A stretch of 64,000 nt of DNA. It comes from Limonium bicolor (taxonomy: Eukaryota; Streptophyta; Magnoliopsida; Caryophyllales; Plumbaginaceae). The notes beneath the pieces are model-generated. The model saw only the letters and a list, made by a program, of their open reading frames with translations, was not told where the DNA came from and did not search any database. Below, one piece after another: positions 35,801-46,687 of this stretch (position 1 is the first letter of the stretch; each line of letters opens with the position of its first letter). The stretch is from NCBI GenBank assembly GCA_023374045.1, contig CM041780.1:170992085-171056084 (forward strand), in the 5' to 3' direction. The translations under genes were made by a program, and so were the position numbers.

Positions 35801-36679
35801 ATGGCTCACAGTGGGTATGGAGCCTCTCCTGGCGTAGGCGACTATTCACTTATGAAGAGCAGGAAATTGCTAACCTTTTCTCTATGCTTGAAAGCCAACC
35901 CCATCATGGCACAGCAGAAGAAGACAAACTTATTTGGTCTGCCCAGGGCGGAGCCAGAAATAAAAGTTGAGGGGGGGCATACGTAAAATTACAAATAATT
36001 AGGGGGGTTTTTGTAAAAATTTACTTAAATTTTTTTTCTTACACTATATTTTTATGTAATTTAGCAAAGTTGGGGGGTGTTTTGCTCCGAATCTGTCTTA
36101 TACTGCAAAAAGATTTTATGGTGAATGCATCAAACAAAAAGCGGGTCCCGTTCCCTTTGGCATAAATTTTACTAGCACCAGTTAGCTCCACCGCGAAAAG
36201 AACTGCAAGTTTGGTTCCTTCTTCATGACAAGTTAGCCACCAAAGACAAGCCATACTTCGAAAACTCTATCCCGATCTCCCAACTGGGTCGTGTCTTTTG
36301 TAACTCATCCCTGGAGACTTCAAGCCATCTCTTTATCCATTGTAAATTCTCCCATTTACTCTGGTTGAATATCCTCTCTTGGTGGAACATCCCAATGGTT
36401 TTCCCAAATTCCTGCTCCTCGCTGTTCGAAATCTGGTGCAATATTCCAATGCCACCAAAAATCATAAACCTCTGGATCTCCACTATCATCCACCTCCTCA
36501 GCAAGCTGTGGGAAATCAGGAACCAAGTAGTCTTCGACAAGATAGAACCAAACTGGCCCAAAGCAGATGCTACAGTCAAACATAACGTGCTGGAATGGGC
36601 AAGCTCAAATATTCTCCCCCCGTCTATCCCACCTCACGCTTTTTTAAACTCGCAAGGCCTCCTCTCTTTACTTCTCTAA
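32872..36679 (+). pseudogene. LINE ORF2: endonuclease, reverse transcriptase, zf-RVT
   Basis: The ATG at 32872 begins the AP-like endonuclease: FQNIRGINKQ, catalytic Glu in GLFETHH, GDFNEVLHGGERKG (another frame, about 33298) and the SDH motif in NPWNLSDHRFRW (33530). The reverse transcriptase follows from about 34150 (SSKALGYDGLNFHFIKSTW; PEDFRPISIIEGIYKIIAK; KVDFTKAFDSIS), with the catalytic FADD box at about 34912. The zf-RVT tail is at 36190-36640 (LQVWFLLHDKLATKDKPYF...). The enzyme would nick target DNA and copy LINE RNA. At least six frame changes or stops (for example at 33306, 33850, 34626 and 35150) and a small insertion near 35943 show it is dead. Confidence 0.85.
35943..36090. mobile_element. 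Possible ~150-bp insertion in LINE ORF2
   Basis: LINE coding sequence stops at IWSA (35942) and resumes at about 36095-36190. The segment between is T- and G-run-rich and non-coding, starts GGGCGGAGCCAGAA and ends near TTTTGCTCCGAA, so it has short inverted ends CGGAGC/GCTCCG. TCTG is found on both sides. A small MITE or SINE-like insert is possible; the family is not recognised. Confidence 0.4.
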
Positions 36680-36814
36680 AAACCCTGTATGCTAATGTAG
36701 TGTAATCTTCATTTTATGTATGCTTTCTTTTATGTTGTACTCTTTTGGCAAGTGCACCAAGCTGGTGGGAACTTTGCCACGGACTGATTTTGCAGCTATT
36801 TATCAAAAAAAAAA

Positions 36815-37139
36815 TTTCCCAATAGTTCCCACCTTAGAAGCTTGACTGATGTTGTCTATGAAGATTGTCGCTTTTGGAACTGACTTCTAGCATGCCATGC
36901 CTAGCAATGAAAGGGTGGAAGTGTGGAGAACCAATATGCGCTGGTATTGTCTGGTACGAGTTTGGGTGTGTAAGGTGGGCGAAAGTTGGCGATGGGGATT
37001 GGGTGAGAGGGAGGGGAAGGTGGGGGCTGGGGTGGAGGGGGCGGTGGGCGGTGGTTTTAGTGGTGGTGACATGGTGGTGAGCTAGATTGAGTGCGATGTG
37101 CGGATGAGAGGGTTGGAGAGAGGAGGAAGCTAAATAAAT
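36815..37139. other. Unassigned stretch
   Basis: Lies between the LINE tail and the copia remnant. It contains a GGTGGGGGCTGGGGTGG-like G-rich run (about 37005-37060). Open frames here are low-complexity and I support none. Confidence 0.4.
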
Positions 37140-37345
37140 GTAGGGTAGAATGATTGGCAATCGTATCTTGTATTCAGTGAATAGTTACCTATATATAGTA
37201 AGGTAACTGGATACATGTTTTAGTAAATGTAGACAGTAAAATGGACTCTAGCTAATTGGGCTACAGGCCCGTCGACACTATTACTGAGAATGTATAATGT
37301 AAAAGGCCAATGAATGTCTACTATCTTATTTCCTATTATTCCCCC
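37140..37345 (-). other. Probable 3' LTR of the copia remnant
   Basis: Directly downstream (minus strand) of the copia polypurine tract GACTCGAGGGGG. It contains a TATATATAGG box (about 37190) and a leader with CACTGAATACAAG, as in plant copia LTRs. There is no partner LTR, so edges are approximate. Confidence 0.5.
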
Positions 37346-37756
37346 TCGAGTCAAAACACGTGATTAATGGGAGTTTTGACCGTTGATTAAGAAAAACCAT
37401 AGGAGTCGAGGGTTTCGTAAAGAGATCGGCGACTTGGTGAGAAGAGGAGAGATGCGAGATTTGTAAGGTACCATTATGAACCCGTTCTCTATTGAAATGA
37501 TAATCGAGAGCTAAATGTTTTACTCGATTGTGTAGGATCGGGTTTGCGGCAAGGAACGTGGCACTGAGATTATCACAGTGGAGAATTGGGGGATTTTTGA
37601 GGAAGAACCCTAATTCAGAAAGAAGGGTTTGAAGCCACAGAACTTTAGCAGCTCCTGTCGCAAGGCTCTTGTATTCAGCCTCCGTAGAGGATCTCGAGAC
37701 GGTTGGCTGCTTTTTGGAGCTCCAGGAGAGTAAATGCGGGCCGAGGATGAAATACC
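37326..37756 (-). pseudogene. Ty1/copia RNase H domain, C-terminal fragment
   Basis: The minus strand reads in one frame from about 37756 to a stop at 37326: LSWSSKKQPTVSRSSTEAEY, ILHCDNLSATFLAANP, HLALDYHFNRERV, SSSHQVADLFTKP. These are the standard copia RNase H motifs, with the catalytic Glu of STEAEY and Asp of CDN. The frame ends in the polypurine tract next to the LTR, as usual in copia. Upstream pol is missing: the sequence passes at TGAAATACC directly into a Tekay-like LTR. No internal stop is seen, so this piece is well kept. Confidence 0.9.
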
Positions 37757-39421
37757 CCGAACTTAAATATAGTGATTAAGATTATTCAAATACGTATTTA
37801 AGGGCCTAATAACGCCTAAGTAATGTTGGAAAGGAAAAATAAATCCAAAAGAAATAAGGAAACACTTAAAATGCTAAAAACGCTAAATAAGCGTTAAATA
37901 ACCATAGGAGGTATGAGACCTCGTTTAGCGTATTATATGAATTAAAAAGGCTTAATAAGGCCTAAATATATAGGGGAACAACTCTCGAAGAAAACGGATC
38001 CAAATAATGTATTAAAACGCTAATAGAGCTTTAGCGCACGTTTTTCGAGAAAACCCGAAAACGTGACTTTAAGTGGTCAAACGAACCCGTAAAAATTATA
38101 AATCATTAAATAACAATTATTAAGCGTTAATGGAAGCTTAATAACCAATAAAATTAAAGAAACAAGAAAATTCCGGAAAACGGGCCCGGTTAGTGAATAG
38201 TACCGAAACCGGGTAAATTAACGAGTGTTTTCTGTAAAAGACGAAAAAACGCTCCAACTAGTAGTAATATAGGGGGCCGGTTTTTATGAGCTAGTTAACC
38301 CCCTCACACACTCACATACTAGCTAACTAAATAAAGAGTCAAAAAGCAAAAAGTGAAAAATGTAAAAAGTACCTCACATACTCTCTCACCTCTCATTTCA
38401 CTCACCTCTCTCTCTCTTTCCTTCCTTCTTCCCACCGTACTCTCTCTCTTCCTCCTCCCTTCTTGCTGGCATTTCAAAGCTCCAATGGCTTCTCCACTTT
38501 ACCTCCATGCTCTACCTCCATGTGAGCTCCAAATGTAAAAAACTACATATTCTTACTCCCCTCATCATTCTCTACACTTCTCTCTTTTCAAAATCCAAAA
38601 ATGAGGAAGTTCATATCCATGGGTTTTCCCCATTCAAAGAGGGAATAACATCAATGTGTAGCTTGTAGTCTTCTCTCTCCATTAAGGTAAAAATCTACAT
38701 GAAAAACTCATGTTTCCTTCACCTTCCTTTGTAGCCGATTTTTGCCTATGTAACACTCTATTTTCTCTCTCTCTATTTGGGCATAATTTCAACCTTGCAA
38801 TGGTGGTGGAATCACCTTCTTGAACCAAGGGCTAAAACCCCTCCTAAAACACTCCAAAGGTAAACCCTAGAAATTGTGCTTTAAACACTTCAATGAATTA
38901 GTATAAATCTAAGGGTTAGTATTTTAATTACACTTGTTTTGTGTGCTTTGGGTGATGGGAATGGAGTTTGGCAACTCCATTCCCCATATGGCCGATTTGT
39001 GCAAGAAAGAGAAAAGGAGGAGAATTGGAAAAGAAAGAAGGAATTATGGGCTTAAGGTAAGAGCTCCTTCTTAATGCTAAATTTTAATGCATTAGAGTAA
39101 TGGGAATGGGTAAACTAACTAAAGAACCCAAAATGTTGTATTGGTATTGTAGTTATGGAAGTTTGAGTATTTGTGAACTAGTATTTGAATTGAAGGCCTT
39201 GGAGCCAAATGAATTGTGTATATGTATTGGTATTGTGGATTGAGGAGGTATTGATGAATTGAGTATTGCTTTGATTGCTGGTAGGACCCTTGTATGGGTG
39301 TGGCTAGAATAGGAATGAATTTGGTGAGAAAGTATGTATGTGGAGAAGTTAGAATTGTAGATGAACCATGGCAAAATTTTGGTAGGAATTGTGATGTTGT
39401 TCACCTGGTAGACATTACAAT
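37748..39421 (+). mobile_element. Truncated Tekay/Del-like LTR
   Basis: Starts TGAAATACCCCG, the same edge as the LTRs at 39422 and 48264, but then diverges. It has a CT-rich microsatellite leader (about 38380-38465) and a GCAAAAAG-rich stretch like the other LTRs. It is cut at 39421 by the next element. No coding sequence is seen. Confidence 0.6.
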
Positions 39422-42400
39422 TGAAATACCCCAAATCTAATTAACATTATAAAACCATTTTTTAATGGAATATAATCCAAATATAAACCATTTCACGTAC
39501 GCATGCAAACCCATGCATGAGAACGTTACGTAAAAATAGTCGTTTCACCATAAACGCTAAAACGCCTTAGAAACATGTGATCAAGCATGACCTTGTATGA
39601 CCTTCTAAAACTCAAACCAAATGGTCATACACTCATTATATGAATATATAAACATATTCCCTAGGCTATATTCAGTCAAAAACGCAAAATGCTCGGGAGT
39701 GCTCACGCACGCCCTTAAAGCACGAAAAGCCCGGAGGAGTGCCGAGGTGGCACGAACTCCTATAAAATTAATTCCTAGAGTTACTAAGATCATTATTAAC
39801 CATTCTAAAGAGAACCCACGAAGTGGTTTCTCAAAATTCAACAAAAACCACAGGAGGATTTCTTAACGCTCCTTTTTGCCCGGGAGTGTCCCGATGGCCC
39901 GTAAATTATGTCGTGGGTTGATGTAACCCCATATAACTCAATTTAATGTCTTAATATATCATTATGTACTATAATAAGTGTTTATAAACACTTGGAACTC
40001 ATAAAGACAATTTATTTCCCAAAATTTCCTTAGAGCACAAAAACACACTTTCGGATGTCACTAAAACGTGTTTTACGCAATTACCTTGTAGTTTTTGACA
40101 TGCCACGAATTAATAATCTTAAATAGAGTTAAAATGAACTTCTAAATCAGTTGAAGGCAGTGTCAAACCAGGTGCTCTATAGGGGCCGATTTTATGTCCA
40201 AAAACTAGTATAAAACTTACATTAAAAATTTATAAAAGGCATAAGCATGGTGACTCACCTTCCCATGTGCTATAATACTTAATGTCAAAGTATGTAGGTC
40301 TCATTTGACCACCAAGCTGTCGAAATAATGCCATGGAACAAGGCCATGTGAGCTAGACAAAAACAAAATGCAAAAAGCAAAAAGTAGATTCTATTCCACC
40401 TTTTTCATTTCTTAAACTTCAAGTGACCTTCCTAGCTTGTCCTTGGCTTTCAACCGGTTGAGAGCTCCATTCAGCCCTTGAATTGTCCACCTACAAGGAA
40501 GAAGAAGACAAGTTACAAACATGAAAAATCAAAGGAATAAAGCATTACTTTCTTACCTTGTCATTTAGCTCACATTATTTTCTTCCACCTTGCCTTGTCT
40601 TGCATTATGGCCGAACACATGCTGGAAACATGGGCATTTATTGAGCCAATAACCCATGTAATAAACTAAGGAAAAGAATAGTCAATTGACATTAAAAATT
40701 AACAAAACAAAAATCAACCAATTGCATTCTTTCTTCTTACGTGAGCTAGTCATTCTTCCCCTTGCACACACTTATTCCGATTGGTAAGGCTCTCTCCTCT
40801 CTTCTTCTTCTTCTTCTTCCTTTGAAGCTCTTAAGTCCATTAATGGAGTTTTAACTTCTATCTTCATCTTTAAGGTAATTTCCTAGCATTTTTGTCAAGC
40901 CTTGAAGCAAAACTCTTCCTAGCATACCACAAGGATTCGGCATCAACTAATGTTCCAAGGAGGTTGTAAACCAACATTAATCCAAGGAGCATCTCAAGTT
41001 ATCTTAAGGTAGTTTTCATGCTTGAAAATCCTTAAAGCACATTTTTGTGTAACCGATTTCTACTTCTTCTAAGGTTCTTTTCTTCTTCATTTTCATGAAG
41101 GAAAGTTTGTTCTTCATCCACCTTAAGTGAGCCGAATTTATAAGGAGAAAAAGCTTAAGGTAAATTCTTGGAAAACTACTTACAAATCTACTTAAGATCT
41201 TTGTTGAAGATCTAACTCCTAAACTCCTTCACCACTTGCATATAACCGAAGTGGAGCATCAAAATTTCCTTGGAGAAAGCTTGGAGATTCAAGAAGAGTT
41301 CAAGCACTTAACCACCTTTGTTAAGAAGTAAGTTTACTAAGCTAATATTTATGTTTTAAGCTTGGTTAAGCTTCTAAAAATTATACAAAAATTATGTACA
41401 TCTCCTAGGTAATTAAAACCGAAACTATATGGTATTATATGCCAAAAATATAACCATAACATATATGGAAAATGTTTACCTTAAGACACATTTTTGTGTC
41501 ACAAAATTTATTTATGTTACATATCAATTCAAGCCGAATTGTCAAGGGCAAAAATACTTATTTTGAGCTAAGAATCAATATAAGACATTACAATAATTTT
41601 TACATGAGTTATATAACTCCTATGAATTTATGTATAATTATTTTGACATATAAATCCACTTTTATATACTATATGGTCACTATTAAATTATGGCCGAATG
41701 TTCTAAGTGATAAATAGATTTAATGAGCTACTTATGTATATAAACTTATATTATAAAGTTTGGTGAGTTAAAAATATTTTATTAGTGCTTAAATGGCTAA
41801 TTAATTAAGTTATGTGGCTAAAATGTAATTTTTACAAAGTTTGGTGTATATATTGTAAAAAGAGAGTTAAGGGAATGTTTGGAGTAAATATGATATAATA
41901 TAAGGTTAGGAATTAAGTTTATGAATTTTAGATAATTTAAACAAGTGTTAAAATAACATTTTATAAAGTTTTGGGCTATTATGTAATTTATAAAACTTAT
42001 TATGAAAGTTTGGAGTAGAATATGGGCGAAATCATAATTAAGAGAATTATTAAGTTCACTTTCGAAATTTTGAGAAATTAAATATTTAAACTATAGTTAT
42101 AAGTTATTAAGTAACTATTATAAAGTTTTGGGTGAAAATGTAATTAAGGAAAAGTATATGACAAAGCCGAAATACTTTGGGTTAGTTTTGTAATTTAAGA
42201 ATTTATATATATATATATTCGGCAATCATGGAGAATTTAAATTAAAACTATAGTTTATAAGACATTATGTAAAGATTATAAGATTTTGTGGTTAAATTGT
42301 AATTGTAGAAAGTATATATATATAGGCCGAGAATTTAAGGGGCTAAATGGTGATTTTTGAAAAGTTATAATATTCCAAAAGAAATATACCAAAATACTAA

Positions 42401-44259
42401 TGGTAGTTTTGGAATTTAGTTAAGGAATTAAAACTATATAATATAATGAGATTAGAATCTAAATATAAAGTTTATGAATTAATGAGGTTGTTTTGTAAAT
42501 AACCGAATATAAGGGTAAGAACTTAGATTTAAATAAATATAGGTCCTATATGGATACTTGGAGGAATTAGAAGAAAAGAATTTTGGTTAAAGGAGTTATG
42601 AGGTTAAGACTATGAATTATATAGTTATAAGGAAATTAAAGGTAACCGATAAATGTTATTTGTAGTTAAGAAAGGGAATAATAAAAACTATAAGAATATT
42701 ATGTCCATGTATGACATATAAATATAGTTAAGAAATTATAAGTTGTTATGTCACCTAGACAATTAAAATAAACAACAAATATAGTACATGAATAAATAAA
42801 TACATACATGTACAATAAAGGATTTATAAATAAATCAAAAGGAATAACAAATAAGTTATACATTAAATCATGAGGTAATTAAAAAAATAAACCTCACATG
42901 AAATAACAAATACGAAATCGTTGAAAGATCCAATAAAATTATTATAAGGGTAACATAAATTAACCCTCTCAGTTAATCCTATTCTAGGACTTTGTTTGAC
43001 CAGACGTTGACCAGGGTATAATCAACTGCAACCTACGGTGAACGGTATGGGATTCTTGCAACCTGTTTTCTACCGGATTACACCGGCTTGTGTGCTATCT
43101 GTTGTTTGAAATAACGACCAAGATAATTACTGTAAAATGTTGCTTACTTGTGCACTGTGTATATTTTATGTGCGTGAATGATGCTAACTACAACGTGTAT
43201 GTCCCACGCATACAAACACTACTATACCAGTGGACTAAATACCTGCGCTTTATTATACCGAGAACTTGTACTCAAGTCTCTCACTAACTTCACTTTATAA
43301 CAAACGTCATTATCCTAAACGTGATAACTGACAATACACATTGTGTTCTTGTTTAACGTCCTTGTATGACACCTAACAATTCTATACTACGAGAACGAGG
43401 AGCCCAGTTGGATCTGGCCATGCATGCTACAGGAGTTGTACCTGTCTCAGGTCGTCTCCTATTCTATTTACGTCGCGACGGAACAGTTCAAGTGGGGAGG
43501 AAGACTTTATTCCTCTCGAGGGTTCAATTCCCAACAGTACAAGTGGGGAGGAAGACTTTATTCCTCTCGAGGGTTCGATTCCCACCATTTTAAAGTACAG
43601 GAGTTAACTACGTTATCTTCTGAGGGACTAATTACCCAACCTTTCTCTATAACGAGGTCACTATACCTCACTATATTGATACTCTTATACATCTGTCAGT
43701 CCCACTGTGTGACCCGACAACTATCAAATGATTACAGTTATCTAACTTGACCTTCTGAAGTCTTGTTTTATGTAACATTGTTGTCCTTGTATGGATACTT
43801 GTTATTATCATACTATGCTTGTTTACAGCTTAACAAAAATGAACTGCATGTATTCGACAAAGTAGTTGGTGTGGCCCGGTAGACGATGGGCTGCACGTTT
43901 TCCATACCAGCATTGTTTGCTGAGCCCCTTTGGGGGCACCCCCATTTTTCAGGTACCTGAAGTTGAGAAGATTACCACACCGAGTGTAGGTGGGGTAGAT
44001 TCAAGCTATGGGAGTCTCCTACTAGTTATTTGTTTTACTTAAGTATTTTACATTTGAGTTTGATTCCTAGTATCTCGGATTGTATTCGTATTCGGACCGT
44101 GACTTTTGGAGATTGTATTTGGAGTTAGCCTTGTTGGTCACAAGGGTGGCCAACGGCATTGTAATACCGCCCGGTTGTTGTATTTATTTCCGCTGCAGTT
44201 GTATTTTATTTGGGAGTGATCGCCGTACAGGTTATTGGATTTCGGGTTGGGGTGTTACA
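39422..44259 (+). repeat. 5' LTR of the AlkB-carrying element
   Basis: 4838 bp from TGAAATACCCC to GGTGTTACA. 39422-42960 matches 48264-52035 in the same orientation, including the block around 39690-39900 (GGGAGTGCTCACGCACG...). The region 41400-42960 is AT-rich. A 51-bp direct duplication lies at 43486-43586. The open frames inside are not shared between the LTR copies. Confidence 0.85.
43486..43589 (+). repeat. 51-bp tandem duplication with a tRNA-like 3' half
   Basis: Two units of CAAGTGGGGAGGAAGACTTT... ending in GGGTTCAATTCCC and GGGTTCGATTCCC. The second matches a Pol III B box (GGTTCGATTCC). The preceding GAGGAA-gacttta-TTCCTC can form a stem with a 7-nt loop. No D arm or A box is visible, so this is at most a tRNA-derived fragment. 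Confidence 0.5.
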
Positions 44260-44264
44260 AAAAG

Positions 44265-44276
44265 TGGTATCAGAGC
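44265..44276 (+). other. Primer binding site (initiator Met tRNA)
   Basis: TGGTATCAGAGC, 5 bp after the LTR end, the standard plant iMet primer site. Confidence 0.9.
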
Positions 44277-44404
44277 GTAGTTACGCTCTGGATACAAGGA
44301 TACACCGAGATTAGGATTTCTAAAGCTATAGGTTACGGGTTGAGTGATAGTAAAGAAAGGAGTTTAAGTTAGTTTTACTTAGACTACTATCCAAGACCAA
44401 GATT

Positions 44405-45841
44405 GTGACCACAGTATCTAATATACCTCAACATCCTGCAGATGTCAGGAAGAGGAGGACGCGGACAGACTCTGAGGATTCACCTGTCAGGCTGGCGGAT
44501 ATTGCTACACTGGTAGCTCAGGCATTTGCACAGGCGGGGGTTGCGCAGCAGCAGCAGCTACCTCCACCACCACCGCCCAGAGAGAGGGATTGGGTGAAGA
44601 GTTTGGCTGATCTGAGGCCAACTGCATTCAAGGGGCAGACTGACCCTGCACACTTGGAGACTTACATTATGGAGATGGAAACAGCGTTCGAGACACTGGC
44701 AGTCCCAGCTAGGGAAAAAGTGAGACTCGCTGCCTTCTACCTGAAAGATGCAGCAAGAGATTGGTGGAATATGGTGAAGGCCGACCACCTGGATGACCCA
44801 GCCTTCACTTGGGGACACTACACTGCACTACTGAGGGGCAAATACTACCCGGCCCACACCAGGATGGTGAAGACGAGGGAGTTTGATGCACTGGAGCAGA
44901 CGGGAAAGATGACTGTAGATGAATATTATGCGAAGTTTACTTCACTACTCCGACTACTGCCCGGATTAGGTTACTCGGACCAGGTTTTGGTCGACCGGTT
45001 CTACGGGGGACTGAGCCCTCGACTCCAGTTTGGGATGGGACCAATCATCCCCACCAGTTTACAGGTAAAACAGGAGAGACATAAACCAGTTGAAAATTTT
45101 ATTATCTACTATACCCCGTCATGGGAGATTTGGAGATTGATACCTTGAGATTTCAGGAATGTTACCATGCTGCCTCCATTGTGGAGATTACATGCAAGAG
45201 AAGGGATGCTTTGAGCTCCCAAAAGAGAAAGGACGACCTGGCAGTGAGGATGCCAAGCAGGGAAACTCCAACAGAAGGAACAAACCCTTTCAAAAAGGCC
45301 AGGGGTCCTATCAAGGGAAGGGGAACCAGAATACTGGAACCCCAGTCAGGGACCCACGGAGCAGCAAACTCACAGAAAACCTACCCATCTAAGGGTAGGC
45401 ACTCTAACCAAGCAGTTAAATTTGAAACTTTTGTGATTACTACAGTACCGTTGGGATATATAATTGACCTCGATTGTAATAGGTTCTGGACAAGGCTCGA
45501 ACACGGGCCAGAGGTATGTCCGCCACTTCAACTGTAGACAGTGTGGAAAGGATCACCCCGGCGTGGACTGCCAAGGGGAGAAAGTCCAGTGCCGCCATTG
45601 TCAGATATGGGGACACCGAGCCTTCGAGTGCATTAAGAACCCGGAGAGCAGGAACTACCGCCCGGGAGCAAAGGCAAACACCGGCCATAAGAATGGAGCT
45701 AGCGATACTCGCCCTCCACCAACAAACCAAGCTCAGGGGAATAAGGGCAAAGGCCCAGCATCGGGACCCGCCCTGCATGTCATGGACCGCTCAGATGAGG
45801 CTGGTCCTTCTACCAACCCAGGTACTTCTAAACCCATGTGA
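44405..45841 (+). CDS. Gag of the AlkB-carrying element, with two putative introns
   Basis: Encodes the capsid/nucleocapsid precursor. Retrotrans_gag domain: AFKGQTDPAHLETYIMEMET, AARDWWN, DRFYGGLSPRLQ. Two zinc knuckles follow: CRQCGKDHPGVDC (CX2CX3HX4C) and CRHCQIWGHRAFEC (canonical CX2CX4HX4C). The genomic frame is broken twice, but removing 45065-45156 (CAG|GTAAAA ... TTTCAG|GA, 92 bp) and 45395-45482 (AAGG|GTAGGC ... AATAG|GT, 88 bp) gives exons 44405-45064, 45157-45394 and 45483-45841 with one uninterrupted 418-codon frame and a TGA at 45839-45841. The frame has GTG (44405) where ATG is expected; the start may be mutated. Alternatively the two segments are plain indels. Confidence 0.75.
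45065..45156 (+). other. Putative gag intron 1 (92 bp)
   Basis: Starts GTAAAACAGG after CAG and ends TGAGATTTCAG. It is AT-rich with in-frame stops. Removal restores the gag frame. Confidence 0.6.
45395..45482 (+). other. Putative gag intron 2 (88 bp)
   Basis: Starts GTAGGCACTC and ends GATTGTAATAG. It is AT-rich with stops. Removal joins the basic linker to the zinc-knuckle exon in frame across a split Gly codon. Confidence 0.55.
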
Positions 45842-45963
45842 ACCTGTTATTGAGCAATGGATGATGTGAATAAGTGCTTGCATGCCTTGATTGCCTAGTT
45901 GCATAGGAAGGAACTAATAAGACTCACTAGTAGAATTTTAAACCACGTAGGAAGCTATAAGAT

Positions 45964-46687
45964 ATGCTTTCCTATCCCCTCACCGCCCTCCCTGGAAAAA
46001 ACATTATCAAAGTACAAGAACCAGGGAACGAACAATGTAAGGTTATCCAACCAGGTTTGATATTACTCAAAGGATACCTAACACCGGAGACACAAATTGC
46101 AATCATCAGAAGATGTCAAGAATTGGGAGCAGGACCAGGAGGGTTCTACACTCCAGAATTTCCAGGAGGATCAAAGATGAAGCTGAAAATGATGTGCTTA
46201 GGAAAGGATTGGAATCCTTACTCAAAGACCTACCAGGATACAAGAAATGGAGATGGAGCACAAGTACCAAAAATCCCAGAAGAATTTTTACAAATTGTGG
46301 AACAAGCAGTTAATACAGCTCAACAGCTAGAAGAAGATCCAGTTCCCAATCTAAGGGCTGATCTATGTATCATCAACTTCTATGAAGAGGAGCCGCTTAG
46401 GGCTACATCAAGACAAGGATGAAACACAAGGGTCCCTCGATCAGGGGATACCAGTATTGTCTTTGTCAATTGGAGATGACGCAGAGTTCCTTTATGGCGA
46501 GCAGAAGCGTGTGGACCTTGCAAAGAAAATCATATTGAATTCAGGAGATGTTTTAATAATGGGTGGAAAGTCAAGGTTGCTATACCATGGAATTAAAAGG
46601 ATTAAATTAAACACAACACCTTCGACAGTGATAAACACCACTCACATGAAACCAGGAAGATTAAGTTTGACTTTTAGAAAGTACTAG
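45964..46687 (+). pseudogene. ALKBH1-like: Captured AlkB-type Fe(II)/2-oxoglutarate dioxygenase (plant ALKBH1-like), frameshifted
   Basis: About 240 codons in two frames: 45964-about 46395, then about 46396-46687. The first part holds the plant ALKBH1 core start (VIQPGLILLKGYLTPETQ, GPGGFYTPEFPGG, LKMMCLGKDWNPYSKTY) up to LCIINFYEE. The second gives LGLHQDKDE (the HxD iron ligands), PVLSLSIGDDAEFLYG, SGDVLIMGGKSRLLYHGI (second His ligand) and RLSLTFRKY (the Arg pair for 2-oxoglutarate). Such enzymes demethylate alkylated nucleic acids. All predicted iron and cosubstrate residues are present, but a frame change near 46395 and lack of the N-terminal 100 or so residues make the copy inactive as it stands. 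No introns interrupt it, which suggests an mRNA source. It resembles the host-type enzyme more than the AlkB domains of plant RNA viruses. Confidence 0.85.

Larger units (their letters stand above)
24865..36814 (+). mobile_element. L1-type LINE, split by an LTR element
   Basis: Holds ORF1 (24905-about 26040), ORF2 (32872-36679) and a short A-run at 36805-36814. It is interrupted by the complete LTR element at 26560-32530. The order RRM/DUF4283 ORF1, then endonuclease-RT-zinc-finger ORF2, is that of plant L1 LINEs. The 5' end is placed approximately where it meets the head-to-head LINE. No convincing target-site duplication was found. Confidence 0.75.

Noticed and set aside
36797..36835. LINE target-site duplication
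   Set aside because: The sequence after the A-run resembles 24848-24862 only weakly; not long or exact enough.
36834..37160. Pro/His-rich minus-strand frame
   Set aside because: Low-complexity product of a G-rich plus-strand run, without homology.
45159..45392. Alternative gag frame rich in basic residues
   Set aside because: Open by composition, but only the frame that joins through the two putative introns links the capsid domain to the zinc knuckles without a stop.
45964..46687. AlkB domain of plant RNA-virus origin
   Set aside because: The N-terminal core (GPGGFY, LKMMCLGKDW) is that of host ALKBH1-type proteins and no other viral sequence is near.
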